DNA of 64,000 bases, taken from contig NZ_QFXK01000092.1 in assembly GCF_003261635.1 (NCBI RefSeq), forward strand, positions 124,001-188,000, given 5' to 3'. A program made the translations under genes and the position numbers. Positions within the stretch are counted from its first letter, which is position 1, and each line of letters opens with the position of its first letter. Positions 1 through 7,342 of the stretch are shown piece after piece. A model generated the notes under the pieces. That model saw only the letters and a program-made list of their open reading frames with translations. It was not told where the DNA came from and made no database searches. Source of the DNA: Kribbella monticola. Its GTDB lineage: Bacteria > Actinomycetota > Actinomycetes > Propionibacteriales > Kribbellaceae.

Positions 1-110
1 AGCACCGGCTGGTGACCGGCCTTCGAGACAGCCTCCCAGGGGTCGGTCAGCTCCACCCGCTCGATCCCCTCGGCGGCCACCAGGAACGCGACCTTCTTGC
101 TGTCTGCCAT
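1..110 (-). CDS. PfpI/DJ-1 family protein, 3' part outside window
   Basis: Only the first 36 codons are in the window, starting at the ATG whose complement is 108-110. They read MADSKKVAFLVAAEGIERVE, then a segment ending in HQPVL. This is the first beta-strand and nucleotide-binding-like loop of the PfpI/DJ-1 (type 1 glutamine amidotransferase-like) fold: KVAFLVA, then E-x-V-E-L-x-x-P-W. Family members act as deglycases, stress proteins or peptidase-like proteins. The catalytic Cys and His lie outside the window, so the activity cannot be judged. Confidence 0.8.
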   Translation of the reverse strand, partial: MADSKKVAFLVAAEGIERVELTDPWEAVSKAGHQPV

Positions 111-159
111 ATCCGTTCACCCTCTCGCTGTGTGATGTCGCGCCCCCTGTACCCGGTCG

Positions 160-1170
160 TCAGGATTTGAAGAGGGCGCTGTACGCATTCAGGGCGAGTT
201 GGCCACCGAGGTGGGCGTAGAGGACGTTCGACGTCCGCGGGATGTCGCCCGAGCTGACCAGGTCGATCAGGCCGGCCATCGATTTGCCTTCGTAGACCGG
301 ATCGAGAATGACGCCTTCGAGGCTGCCGGTGAGCCGGATCGCGTCGAGCGTCGAGGCGACCGGGATCCCGTAGTACTCGCCGGCCCAGCCTGCCAGCACG
401 GTGATCTCGTCGTCGCGGAGTTCCCGGCCGAGGCCGATCAGTTCCGCCGTACTACGGGCGATCCGCTCGACCTGGGCCCGGGTCTGCTCGATCTTGGCCG
501 ACGCGTCGATCCCGATCACCCGGCGCGGGCGGTCCTGGCCGGCGAACCCGGCGATCATCCCGGCGTGGGTCGACCCGGTGACCGAGCAGACCACGATCGT
601 GTCGAAGAAGACGCCGAGTTCGGCCTCCTGTCGCTGGACCTCGTCGGCCCAGTTGGCGAACCCGAGGCCACCCAGGCGATGGTCGGAGGCGCCGGCCGGA
701 ATCGGGTACGGAACACCGCCCGCCGACCTGATGTCCTCCAGCGCGTTCTCCCAGCTCTCCTTGAAGCCGATGCCGAAGCCGGCGTCGACCAGCTCCACCT
801 GGGCACCCATGATCCGCGACAGCAGGATGTTCCCGACGCGATCGTTGACGGAGTCGGGCCAGTCCACCCAGCTCTCCTGGACCAGGCGTGCCTTGAGCCC
901 GAGTGAGGCGGCCACGGCGGCGACCTGGCGGGTGTGGTTCGACTGCACTCCGCCGATCGTGACCAGATGGGTGGCGCCTTGAGCGAGGGCCTCCGGTACG
1001 AGGTACTCGAGCTTGCGGGTCTTGTTACCGCCGAACGCGAGGCCGGAGTTGCAGTCCTCGCGCTTCGCCCAGATCGCCGCGCCGCCGAGGTGAGCGGAGA
1101 GTCGCTTGAGCGGGTGGACCGGGCTCGGACCGAACGTCAGCGGGTACCGCGGGAAGTCGCTCAGGCTCAT
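160..1170 (-). CDS. acdS: 1-aminocyclopropane-1-carboxylate (ACC) deaminase
   Basis: The 336-residue product is a PLP enzyme of the ACC deaminase/D-cysteine desulfhydrase family, at the usual AcdS length. The PLP lysine is K50 in GGNKTRKLEYL, followed by GGVQSNHTR. Two residues known to separate true ACC deaminase from desulfhydrases are present: Glu294 in P-V-Y-E-G-K-S and Leu321 in Y-A-H-L-G-G, equivalent to E295/L322 in characterised enzymes; Tyr293 is also kept. It would cleave ACC, the plant ethylene precursor, to 2-oxobutyrate and ammonia, so a plant-associated lifestyle is plausible. Its ATG overlaps the stop of the upstream GntR gene (ATGA), so the two are translationally coupled. Confidence 0.93.
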   Translation of the reverse strand: MSLSDFPRYPLTFGPSPVHPLKRLSAHLGGAAIWAKREDCNSGLAFGGNKTRKLEYLVPEALAQGATHLVTIGGVQSNHTRQVAAVAASLGLKARLVQESWVDWPDSVNDRVGNILLSRIMGAQVELVDAGFGIGFKESWENALEDIRSAGGVPYPIPAGASDHRLGGLGFANWADEVQRQEAELGVFFDTIVVCSVTGSTHAGMIAGFAGQDRPRRVIGIDASAKIEQTRAQVERIARSTAELIGLGRELRDDEITVLAGWAGEYYGIPVASTLDAIRLTGSLEGVILDPVYEGKSMAGLIDLVSSGDIPRTSNVLYAHLGGQLALNAYSALFKS

Positions 1171-1838
1171 TGGTCGCGCTCCGATTCCATCGTCAGCAAG
1201 GGTTCCAAGGTCTGCCAGTTCTCCCGGGCCGCGAGTCCGGCGGCGGTCGCGTCGCCGGCCGCTGCCAGGGTGATGATCCGCTCGTGCATCGCTACCGACG
1301 ACCGGCCGGACAGGGACGAGAACTGGACGCGCTCGATCCGGCGCAGCATGGGCGTGACCTGCTCCAGTACTGCGCGCAGCATCGGGTTCGCGCTGGCGAC
1401 GACGGCGACATCGTGGAAGTCGTCGTCGGCTTGGAGTGCGGCGTCGACATCGTTGGCCCGCAACGCCTTGGCGAACCGGTCGTTCGCCTCGCGCATCGCC
1501 GTGAGCTCGTGTTCCGACATGAGCGGAACGGCTTCCCGTACGGCGAGTTCGTGCATCGCCGCCGCGACGAGCTGGGCCGATCGTGTCTGGCGGAGATCGA
1601 GCGGACTCACGATGGTGAACCTGCCGGGCTTGGTCTGCACCAGACCGGCCTGTTCGAGTCGGGCGAGCGCCTCGCGGATCGGCGTACGGCTGATGCCGAG
1701 CCAGGCAACCAGTTCGGGGTCGCTCAGCCGCTCGCCAGGAGCAAGCGTGCCGTCGACGATCGCGTCCCGGATCGCACGGTAGGCGTCGTCGCGCAGCAGG
1801 GATCGGGCGACGAGACCTTGGGTCTGGGGGATCGGCAT
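1167..1838 (-). CDS. GntR family (FCD/FadR subfamily) transcriptional regulator
   Basis: The 223-residue protein has an N-terminal GntR winged helix (about residues 15-75, including LGISRTPIREALARLEQAGLV) and a C-terminal all-helical FCD ligand domain (about 85-210) with the Asp/His residues that usually bind a metal or organic acid. It is the first gene of a two-gene unit with acdS and probably controls it; an ACC-related effector is an inference. The ATG at 1836-1838 directly follows a perfect palindrome with no Shine-Dalgarno sequence, so the mRNA may be leaderless and the gene autorepressed. Longer in-frame upstream starts would run through the palindrome and are unlikely. Confidence 0.88.
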   Translation of the reverse strand: MPIPQTQGLVARSLLRDDAYRAIRDAIVDGTLAPGERLSDPELVAWLGISRTPIREALARLEQAGLVQTKPGRFTIVSPLDLRQTRSAQLVAAAMHELAVREAVPLMSEHELTAMREANDRFAKALRANDVDAALQADDDFHDVAVVASANPMLRAVLEQVTPMLRRIERVQFSSLSGRSSVAMHERIITLAAAGDATAAGLAARENWQTLEPLLTMESERDQ

Positions 1839-1851
1839 GCAATATATTGCA
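1838..1851. promoter_or_regulatory. Perfect 14-bp palindrome, putative GntR operator
   Basis: TGCAATATATTGCA is a perfect inverted repeat whose last base is the A of the GntR start codon. AT-rich palindromes of this kind are typical FadR/VanR-subfamily GntR operators. The location implies direct autorepression of the gntR-acdS unit. Confidence 0.65.
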
Positions 1852-1922
1852 CGCGAGATGCTGGGCGGTGTCAACTGAGAGGGTTGGGAAGAGGACGGAA
1901 AGCGTCTGGATCCGGTTCTACG

Positions 1923-2786
1923 ATGACGCGCATGGAAGCTCAGTACGGCCCGCATCGGTTCTCCGGTGGCGGCGACGAGACCACGCAGTACCGGGGCGCG
2001 ACCTTCGACGTCGCCGATCTGCGCGCGGCGAGATTCCGCGACTGCGACCTGAGTGGGGTCAAGATCATCGACTCCACGCTGGTCGATGTCGACATCTCCG
2101 GCTACGTGAGCGGCCTGGTCGTCAACGGCATCGATGTGACGGCGTTCGTGGAGTCCGAGCTGGACCGGCTTCATCCCGAGCGAGTGCAACTCCGCTCGAT
2201 CCGCTCAGTCGACGACTTCCGCGCCATGTGGGAGACCATCGAGCAGCTCTGGGCAGAGACCACAGCTCGCGCCGACCGACTACCGGCTCCGGCGCAGCAA
2301 CCTGTGGATAACTCCGCTGGAGCGGCGGAAGAAACAGTAGACTTTGCAAGGAAGGACAGAGGGCAGCACCAGCGGGTTGACGGCGAGTGGTCGTTCGCCG
2401 AGACGCTGCGGCACCTCATCTTCATCACCGACGCGTGGGCGAGCCGGACGATCCTCGACCAGGAGCGGCCCTACCATCCGATCGGCATCACCCAGAGCTG
2501 GTATCGCACCGAAGACGCGAAGGCCCTCGGGATCGACCCCGACGCGAACCCGACGTACGAGGAAGTGCTGGCGGTCCGGGCAGACCGGATGGCTGTGGTC
2601 CGCCGCATTCTCGACGGCCTCAGCAACGCCGAGCTGGGCCGCACCTGCCAGCGGACCCCCGCTCCCGGTTATCCCGAGGAGGATCGACCGGTGAGTGAGT
2701 GCCTGTGGGTCGTGATGGAAGAAGAGATCGAGCACCACCGGTACGCCACCCGGGACCTGAGCGTCCTCGAATCCCGTTCCCGGTAA
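1923..2786 (+). CDS. DinB superfamily protein with N-terminal pentapeptide-like segment
   Basis: The start is ATG 1923, with ATG 1932 (MEAQYGPHRF) as alternative; neither has a strong ribosome-binding site. Residues about 20-60 carry pentapeptide-like spacing (FDVADLRAARFRDCDLSG). After this comes a DinB/YfiT-like four-helix domain with VDGEWSFAETLRHLIF and a C-terminal EEEIEHHRYATRDL; the His residues are candidate metal ligands. DinB-like proteins are often thiol-dependent transferases or hydrolases, but no substrate can be named. About 25 residues between RADRLP and QRVDGEWSF look like an insertion compared with how this family normally reads (recalled, not aligned). A strong terminator follows the stop. 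Confidence 0.75.
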   Translation: MTRMEAQYGPHRFSGGGDETTQYRGATFDVADLRAARFRDCDLSGVKIIDSTLVDVDISGYVSGLVVNGIDVTAFVESELDRLHPERVQLRSIRSVDDFRAMWETIEQLWAETTARADRLPAPAQQPVDNSAGAAEETVDFARKDRGQHQRVDGEWSFAETLRHLIFITDAWASRTILDQERPYHPIGITQSWYRTEDAKALGIDPDANPTYEEVLAVRADRMAVVRRILDGLSNAELGRTCQRTPAPGYPEEDRPVSECLWVVMEEEIEHHRYATRDLSVLESRSR

Positions 2787-2792
2787 CGCGAC

Positions 2793-2824
2793 CGGGCCGC
2801 CGGTGGTTGCCGGCGGCCCGTTTT
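2793..2824 (+). terminator. Rho-independent terminator
   Basis: Perfect 11-bp stem CGGGCCGCCGG / CCGGCGGCCCG with a 6-nt loop (TGGTTG) followed by TTTT, seven bases after the DinB stop codon. It should terminate the plus-strand transcript. Confidence 0.88.
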
Positions 2825-2828
2825 CCAG

Positions 2829-2887
2829 CGGTGCCTACTGGATTGTTCCAGCGGTGCCTGTTGGTATTTGCGCGGTGCCTACTGGAT
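2829..2887. repeat. Short direct repeats at the 3' end of the small stress gene
   Basis: GCGGTGCCTACTGGAT occurs at about 2829 and 2872, with a partial copy (GCGGTGCCTGTTGG) between them. The right copy overlaps the stop codon of the small gene at 2879-3082, so it looks like local tandem duplication of that gene's end. No function is apparent. Confidence 0.5.
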
Positions 2888-3082
2888 GTCGTCGTCCTGG
2901 CCGTCGAGCGCGTCCAAGCGGTCCTTCGCCATGTCGCCGCCCTGGTCGATCTTGTCGCCGTACTTGCCGCCGGTCTTCTCGTCCAGGGCATCGCCGGCCT
3001 TGTCTACGCCTTCGCCGATCTTGTCGCCCTGGCTGTCGACCGCGTCGGCCGCCTTGTCCTTGAAACTGTCGAATGCACTCAT
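2879..3082 (-). CDS. Small antitoxin-like/stress protein (Rv0909/MT0933-type)
   Basis: This 67-residue, highly charged protein begins MSAFDSFKDKAADAVDSQGD and consists of amphipathic helical repeats rich in K, D, G and A (DKIGEGVDKAGDALDEKTGG, then KYGDKIDQGGD). The pattern matches the actinobacterial family annotated as MT0933-like antitoxin. No toxin partner is adjacent, so a general stress-protein role is at least as likely. AAGGAAG lies about 10 nt before the ATG. Confidence 0.75.
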   Translation of the reverse strand: MSAFDSFKDKAADAVDSQGDKIGEGVDKAGDALDEKTGGKYGDKIDQGGDMAKDRLDALDGQDDDIQ

Positions 3083-3201
3083 CTCGCCGAACTTCCTTCC
3101 CGTTGGCGCCCCGTTGGAACCGTCTGGGGTGTACCGAGACGCTCCTGATGTTCACTCTGCGTGCCAGGTGCCCATCACTTCGATTGCCAAACGCAAGGAG
3201 T

Positions 3202-3732
3202 TCAGGAGGCCTTGCGGGCGAAGACGACGGTCTTCGCGCCGCTGTCCTCGACGCGAGTACCGGTTCGCTCGAAGCCGCACTTCTCCGCCACCCGGATCGA
3301 CGCCGCGTTTCCTTCGTCGGCCTCCAGGATCAATTGGCCGAGTCCCAATTCGCCCAAGGCCCAGTCGCTCACCAGTTCGACCGCCCGCGGTGCGATTCCC
3401 TGACCACGGTGGGTCGGGAAGACGCTGTACGCGATGGTCGCCACCTCGTCGTCACGGAACTGCAGGTTCACGATGCCGACCGGCTCGTCGGAGTCGGCGG
3501 CCGCGATCACCATCGGTGCCGCCTGGCCGGTCCGCCACGCCTCGGCGACCCGGTCCAGACTCGTACGCCGGGCCTCGGTGTCCATCGGTGGATCCGTCAA
3601 CCACCGCAGACTTTCTGGATCGTGACTGGCCGCCGCGATCGCCGCCAGGTCGGACTCGCGTCGCAGCCGCACTGCCACCACGCCGTCCGTCAACGGCCCA
3701 CTTGGCGGCTCGATCGGTCCGGATCGCCCCAT
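3202..3732 (-). CDS. GNAT family N-acetyltransferase
   Basis: This 176-residue protein has a RimJ/RimL-like GNAT fold: VRLRRESDLAAIAAA at the N-terminus, then GIVNLQFRDDEVATIAYSVF, the acetyl-CoA loop with P-T-H-R-G-Q-G-I-A, and a C-terminal segment with NAASIRVAEKCGFERTG. The family transfers acetyl from acetyl-CoA to a protein N-terminus, amino acid or drug; the acceptor cannot be read from sequence. AAGGAG lies 7 nt before the ATG at 3730-3732, which fixes the start. No operon partner is evident. Confidence 0.85.
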   Translation of the reverse strand: MGRSGPIEPPSGPLTDGVVAVRLRRESDLAAIAAASHDPESLRWLTDPPMDTEARRTSLDRVAEAWRTGQAAPMVIAAADSDEPVGIVNLQFRDDEVATIAYSVFPTHRGQGIAPRAVELVSDWALGELGLGQLILEADEGNAASIRVAEKCGFERTGTRVEDSGAKTVVFARKAS

Positions 3733-3797
3733 GCCTTGCTCCTTCCGCGTTCTCGAAGAGTCCATAGGAGCACGCGGAAGGTGCAGGCACGGCGGGA

Positions 3798-4721
3798 TCA
3801 GGGTTTGTAGACGGCGGCGCTGTTGTAGAGCTTGTTGGTGAAGGACGAGATGTAGGTGTGGCTGTCGGTGCCGCCGAGGTCGTAGGTGAGGAACACGCCG
3901 TACCCCTCGTTCACGGTGCGGGTCGCCAGGCTTGCCGCGGTCGACGTGCTGGTCGCGTTGATCTGGATGGCGGCGGGGGAGAGCTTCGACTTGTCGCTCG
4001 GGCCGCGCGGTACGGACCACGTGCCGTAGTACGGGTTCCAGGCGTAGTCGAAGGTGTTGGCGATGCTCTGGCCGTTGTAGGTCAGGCGCTCGGCCGACGG
4101 GCCGATGTCGTACAGGGTGATCAGCTTGGTCGGCAGCTTCTGGCGCAATGCCCTGACCAGGTAGAAGAACGAGCTGTCGTTCGGCTGTCCGGTGCCGTTG
4201 TTCCCGTACTCCGCGTACTCGTCGTCGAAGTCGATCCCGTCCAGCCCGTACTGCGTGACCGCGTCCGCCAGCTCCTGCGCGAACGCCTCGGCCGCCTGCT
4301 GGGACGGGAAGTTGGCGAAGCCGGCGCCCTGGTGGTTGCCCAGCACGGACAGCAGCACCTTGATGCCTTTGGCCTGCAGCGGCCGGACCTCGGTGGCGAC
4401 GTTGTCGAGGACGCGCTGGACGTTCTCGTTGAAGGACAGGTAGGCCTTCGTGCCGTCGTAGTTGATGTTGGCGGCGAAGATGACCCCGATGTCGAACACC
4501 TGGGCACCGCCGTTGGCGAGTGTGTACTTGCCGACGTTCACCATGCTGTTGTTGTTGACCTCGACGTAGGCGACCGAGATCGGGCCGGACTTCGCCGCAT
4601 GCCGGCAGGCGGGTCGCGCCGCGGCGGCCGGGCCGGCCGAGGTCACTCCGGTCGCGGCCGCGGCGGTGCCGGCCGCGAGTAGCGACAGCAAGGTCCGGCG
4701 CCGCATGAGTTCTTGACTCAT
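3798..4721 (-). CDS. Secreted endo-beta-N-acetylglucosaminidase, Endo H/GH18 type
   Basis: The 307-residue protein has a twin-arginine-like leader (MRRRTLLSLLAAG, Ala-rich to about residue 36) and a GH18 barrel. The catalytic strand reads D-G-I-D-F-D-D-E-Y-A-E-Y-G at residues 161-173, almost the Endo H signature, with Asp166 and Glu168 as the expected substrate-assisted pair. Such enzymes cut the chitobiose core of high-mannose N-glycans, releasing oligosaccharide from glycoprotein. The size matches single-domain Endo H enzymes. GAGGAG lies 6 nt before the start. Two inverted copies of a 12-bp operator-like element lie upstream, suggesting sugar-responsive control. Confidence 0.88.
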   Translation of the reverse strand: MSQELMRRRTLLSLLAAGTAAAATGVTSAGPAAAARPACRHAAKSGPISVAYVEVNNNSMVNVGKYTLANGGAQVFDIGVIFAANINYDGTKAYLSFNENVQRVLDNVATEVRPLQAKGIKVLLSVLGNHQGAGFANFPSQQAAEAFAQELADAVTQYGLDGIDFDDEYAEYGNNGTGQPNDSSFFYLVRALRQKLPTKLITLYDIGPSAERLTYNGQSIANTFDYAWNPYYGTWSVPRGPSDKSKLSPAAIQINATSTSTAASLATRTVNEGYGVFLTYDLGGTDSHTYISSFTNKLYNSAAVYKP

Positions 4722-4751
4722 TCTCAACTCCTCTTCGGGCGGGGGGAGGGC

Positions 4752-4822
4752 GCTATACCGGTTAACCAACGATGACCCGCCCAATGGGCTGCCTGTGGAT
4801 CACAGAGATAAACCGGTATAGC
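4752..4822. promoter_or_regulatory. Paired inverted operator-like elements upstream of the GH18 gene
   Basis: GCTATACCGGTT (4752-4763) is repeated in perfect inverted orientation as AACCGGTATAGC (4811-4822). Each contains ACCGGT and is itself near-palindromic with flanking bases (TATACCGGTTAA; ATAAACCGGTATAG). They lie 31-101 bp upstream of the GH18 start. Two sites about 59 bp apart fit a repressor acting on this promoter, perhaps by looping. Confidence 0.6.
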
Positions 4823-4906
4823 TCCCAGATCATCGAACGCCTCGCACCGTGTGTCAAGACGTGACCACGCCCGGTCAACTCACCAGGTTGTACTCCGGAA
4901 GCCGGG

Positions 4907-5482
4907 TCACGCCAAGACCCCGTAACTGAGCAGCACGAGGCCGTCGCCGACCCGCCGAGATCCGATCAGCTGCAGGTCTCGCAGTTTGCCGGCCGAGGCG
5001 AGCGGCTGATCGCCGGCACCGGCGATACAGGGATAGACCATCAACCGGAGCTCGTCCACCAGTCCATGCTCCATCAGCACGGGGACGAGCCGGCCGCTGG
5101 CGTAGACCACGATGTCTCCGTCCACCGCCTCCTTCAGCTTCGAGACCTCGGTCACCACGTCTCCCCGCAGTACGGTGGAGTTGGCCCACTCGAGGTCGTC
5201 CAGGGTCGAGGACACGACGTACTTCGGCAGGCTGCGCAGCCTGTCCGCCCACTCGCTGGTCCGCGAGCCCCAGCCTCGCGCCATGAAGTACTCGTAGCTG
5301 CGTCGGCCCATCAGCAGCGCCTCGGCGCTCTGTGCCTCCTCGAACTCGGACAAGACCCACGCCTCACGGTCCTTGGCACCGATGCTGTTGAACCAGCCGC
5401 CGCGCTCGAACCCGTCGTCCCCGGTCGGATCCTGTACGACGCCGTCGACCGTGATGGTCTCGCTGATGACGATCCTGCCCAT
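4907..5482 (-). CDS. Dihydrofolate reductase family protein (RibD C-terminal-like)
   Basis: This 191-residue protein starts MGRIVISETITVDGVVQDP, typical of the bacterial DHFR-like/RibD-C oxidoreductase family. Other landmarks are ALLMGRRSYEYF (about 55-66), KYVVSSTL, IVVYASGRLVPVLMEHGLVDELRLMV and a C-terminal L-G-S-R-like strand. Members are NADPH-binding reductases of mostly unknown substrate and are distinct from true FolA. GGGAGG precedes the ATG at 5480-5482; a longer in-frame start would lack this site. It diverges from the sigma factor gene with 130 bp between them. Confidence 0.82.
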   Translation of the reverse strand: MGRIVISETITVDGVVQDPTGDDGFERGGWFNSIGAKDREAWVLSEFEEAQSAEALLMGRRSYEYFMARGWGSRTSEWADRLRSLPKYVVSSTLDDLEWANSTVLRGDVVTEVSKLKEAVDGDIVVYASGRLVPVLMEHGLVDELRLMVYPCIAGAGDQPLASAGKLRDLQLIGSRRVGDGLVLLSYGVLA

Positions 5483-5612
5483 CTCGGGCCTCCCATGGTT
5501 GTGTGTGACTGTCACCGGTACAGACACCGCCTTCGCGGGAGAAGGGCCGCCCCTTTTCGGCCTCGAGCGGTGTCCGTACTGGTGATGGCCTTTCCAGAGG
5601 AAGGTGGGAGAA

Positions 5613-6587
5613 GTGGCGACCGACCTGATCTCCAGGGCGCGCGCGGGCGACGGCGAGGCGTTCCGGCGACTGACCGAGCCCTACCGGCGAGAGTTGCAGG
5701 TGCATTGCTACCGGATGCTCGGTTCGCTGCAGGACGCCGAGGACACCTTGCAGGACACTCTGCTCGCCGCCTGGCGGGGCTTCGGCGGGTACGAGCGGCG
5801 CGCCTCGTTGCGAACGTGGCTCTATCGGATCGCCACCAACCAGTGCCTCAACGCACGCCGGTCGGCCGCCCGCCGCCCTGCCAAGGCGTGGGACGTGCCG
5901 AACGTCGAACCGCCCGAACCGACCCGGCTCGGCGAGATCGTCTGGCTGGAGCCGATTCCGGACGTCCTGCTCGAGGGTCCGGAGGCGCGCTTCGAGCAGA
6001 CCGAGGCCGTCTCGCTGGCCTTCGTGACGGCTCTCCAGACGCTGCCGCCGCGCCAGGTCGCAGTACTGATCCTGCGGGACGTGCTCGAATTCCCCGCGGC
6101 CGAGGTGGCCGCGATGCTGGACACGACGGTCGAGTCGGTCAAGAGCGCGCTCAAGCGGGCGCGGGCGGGACTGCGGCAGCACCACGGTCACGAACGCCCA
6201 CCCGCTGCCGGGTCGGCCGCCGAGAACGCGATCGTGGCCAGATTCGTCCGGGCGTGGGAGTCGGCCGATCTCGACGCGCTGCTGGCGCTGCTGACCGACG
6301 ACATCACGCTGGCGATGCCGCCGATGCCCTTCGAGTACGAGGGGCAGGACGTCGTACGCCGGTTCTGTGCCGGCATCTTCGGGGCCGGCCGGAGATTCGA
6401 CCTCGTGCCGACGCGAGCGAACGGGCAGCCGGCGTTCGGGGCCTATCTGCGGGGAGCCGAAGACGTCAGTCACGGCACCGGGCTCTATGTCCTCACCCTC
6501 CGTGGCGACCAGATCAGCGCGATGACCCGGTTCGAGAACAGCGTGTTCGAAGCCTTCGGGTTGCCGCGATCCTTGCCGAGCCGGTGA
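5613..6587 (+). CDS. ECF-type sigma factor with C-terminal SnoaL-like domain (SigX5/SigG-like)
   Basis: The product has sigma region 2 (about 10-80: YRMLGSLQDAEDTLQDTLLA, then RASLRTWLYRIATNQ), region 4 (about 135-185: LPPRQVAVLILRDVLEF, AAEVAAMLDTTVESVKSALKRAR) and a C-terminal SnoaL/NTF2-like domain (about 200-320). This layout fits the TIGR02960/SigG-like ECF group, where the C-terminal domain modulates activity instead of a separate anti-sigma factor. GTG 5613 is preferred because GAGGAAGG lies 8 nt upstream; GTG 5604 in the same frame is possible. No anti-sigma gene is adjacent. Confidence 0.85.
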   Translation: MATDLISRARAGDGEAFRRLTEPYRRELQVHCYRMLGSLQDAEDTLQDTLLAAWRGFGGYERRASLRTWLYRIATNQCLNARRSAARRPAKAWDVPNVEPPEPTRLGEIVWLEPIPDVLLEGPEARFEQTEAVSLAFVTALQTLPPRQVAVLILRDVLEFPAAEVAAMLDTTVESVKSALKRARAGLRQHHGHERPPAAGSAAENAIVARFVRAWESADLDALLALLTDDITLAMPPMPFEYEGQDVVRRFCAGIFGAGRRFDLVPTRANGQPAFGAYLRGAEDVSHGTGLYVLTLRGDQISAMTRFENSVFEAFGLPRSLPSR

Positions 6588-6666
6588 CGCGGGCGGGATT
6601 TCGGCGAAACGCACATATCCGCACCGATCGTGGGCACTGGGGGTGCCTAGTGAAGGGAGGTTCCCG

Positions 6667-6840
6667 ATGGGAGCCGGAGACAAGATGAAGAACACCGCCG
6701 ACAAGCTCAAGGGTGACGCCAAGGAGAAGATCGGCGACGCCACGGACAACGAGGACCTGCAGGCCGAGGGCCGCGTCGAGGAAAGCAAGGCCGACCTGAA
6801 GCAGGCCACCGAGAAGGCCAAGGACGCCTTCAAGGGATGA
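6667..6840 (+). CDS. CsbD family stress protein
   Basis: The 57-residue hydrophilic protein reads MGAGDKMKNTADKLKGDAKE, followed by KIGDATDNEDLQAEGRVEES, the standard CsbD-like helix pair. CsbD-like proteins are general-stress (SigB-type) proteins of unknown biochemical role. GGGAGG lies 6 nt before the ATG. It resembles the charged protein at 2879-3082 in composition but is a different family. Confidence 0.88.
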   Translation: MGAGDKMKNTADKLKGDAKEKIGDATDNEDLQAEGRVEESKADLKQATEKAKDAFKG

Positions 6841-6855
6841 CACGCGTGTAACCAG

Positions 6856-6906
6856 GGCTCCTTGGGTACTCGGACCGCACGACTATCGGACCGGACCCAA
6901 GGAGCC
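6856..6906 (+). promoter_or_regulatory. 12-bp inverted repeat covering the lipoprotein ribosome-binding site
   Basis: GGCTCCTTGGGT (6856-6867) pairs perfectly with ACCCAAGGAGCC (6895-6906). The right arm contains the AAGGAG of the gene starting at 6911. The 27-nt loop holds a smaller TCGGACCG-type repeat. In RNA this hairpin would hide the ribosome-binding site, so it may be a translational switch or an attenuator for the lipoprotein-transporter operon. Confidence 0.55.
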
Positions 6907-6910
6907 GCTG

Positions 6911-7342
6911 ATGTTACGGACCCTGGCGCTCGTCGCGACACTCCTGGCCGTGCTGGCCGGCTGTGGCGATCCGGATCAGAAGATGCTGACCGAGGGTGCA
7001 CGGGCGGCTCGCGATGCTGCGTCCGCAGTCGGTACGGCGCGGCTGGCGGCCCAGTCCGCGCTCGACCACAAGCTCTGGAACGCCCCGGCGACCCAAATGG
7101 TCTCCGACGCCGAGAAGTCCATCGGTAAGGTCGCCACCACGTTCGATGCCCTGCAGCCCAAGACCGGGCATTCCCGCGCCACCTACGACTCGTACTCGAA
7201 GGCGCTCTCGACCGCTCAGGACGAGATCACCGACCTCCGGATCGCGCTGACCAACAACGATCTCGGCACCGTGGCCGATCAGGTCACCCAGCTGCAGACG
7301 CTCGGCCAGCAGTTACACCGGCTCGGGGAGCAGGCGAAATGA
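6911..7342 (+). CDS. Small lipoprotein of unknown function, first gene of transporter operon
   Basis: The 143-residue protein has a lipoprotein signal peptide ending in the lipobox L-A-G-C (Cys at about residue 18), so it should be anchored outside the membrane. The mature part is predicted helical (ARAARDAASAVGTARLAAQS, then QDEITDLRIALTNNDLGTVADQ) with no enzymatic motif. I do not recognise a named family. Its stop overlaps the Nramp-like gene start (ATGA), so it is likely an extracytoplasmic partner of that transporter. The ribosome-binding site AAGGAG lies inside a 12-bp inverted repeat. Confidence 0.7.
   Translation: MLRTLALVATLLAVLAGCGDPDQKMLTEGARAARDAASAVGTARLAAQSALDHKLWNAPATQMVSDAEKSIGKVATTFDALQPKTGHSRATYDSYSKALSTAQDEITDLRIALTNNDLGTVADQVTQLQTLGQQLHRLGEQAK

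Noticed and set aside
160..1842. Single 560-residue reading frame covering both acdS and part of gntR
   Set aside because: The homologous part begins at MSLSDFPRYP; the upstream part is the out-of-frame reading of the GntR gene.
2303..2311. Origin-like DnaA box
   Set aside because: A single box with no cluster, no AT-rich unwinding element and no dnaA/dnaN neighbours; not a replication origin.
2879..3082. Toxin-antitoxin locus
   Set aside because: The small protein resembles a family named antitoxin, but no toxin-like gene lies next to it on either side.
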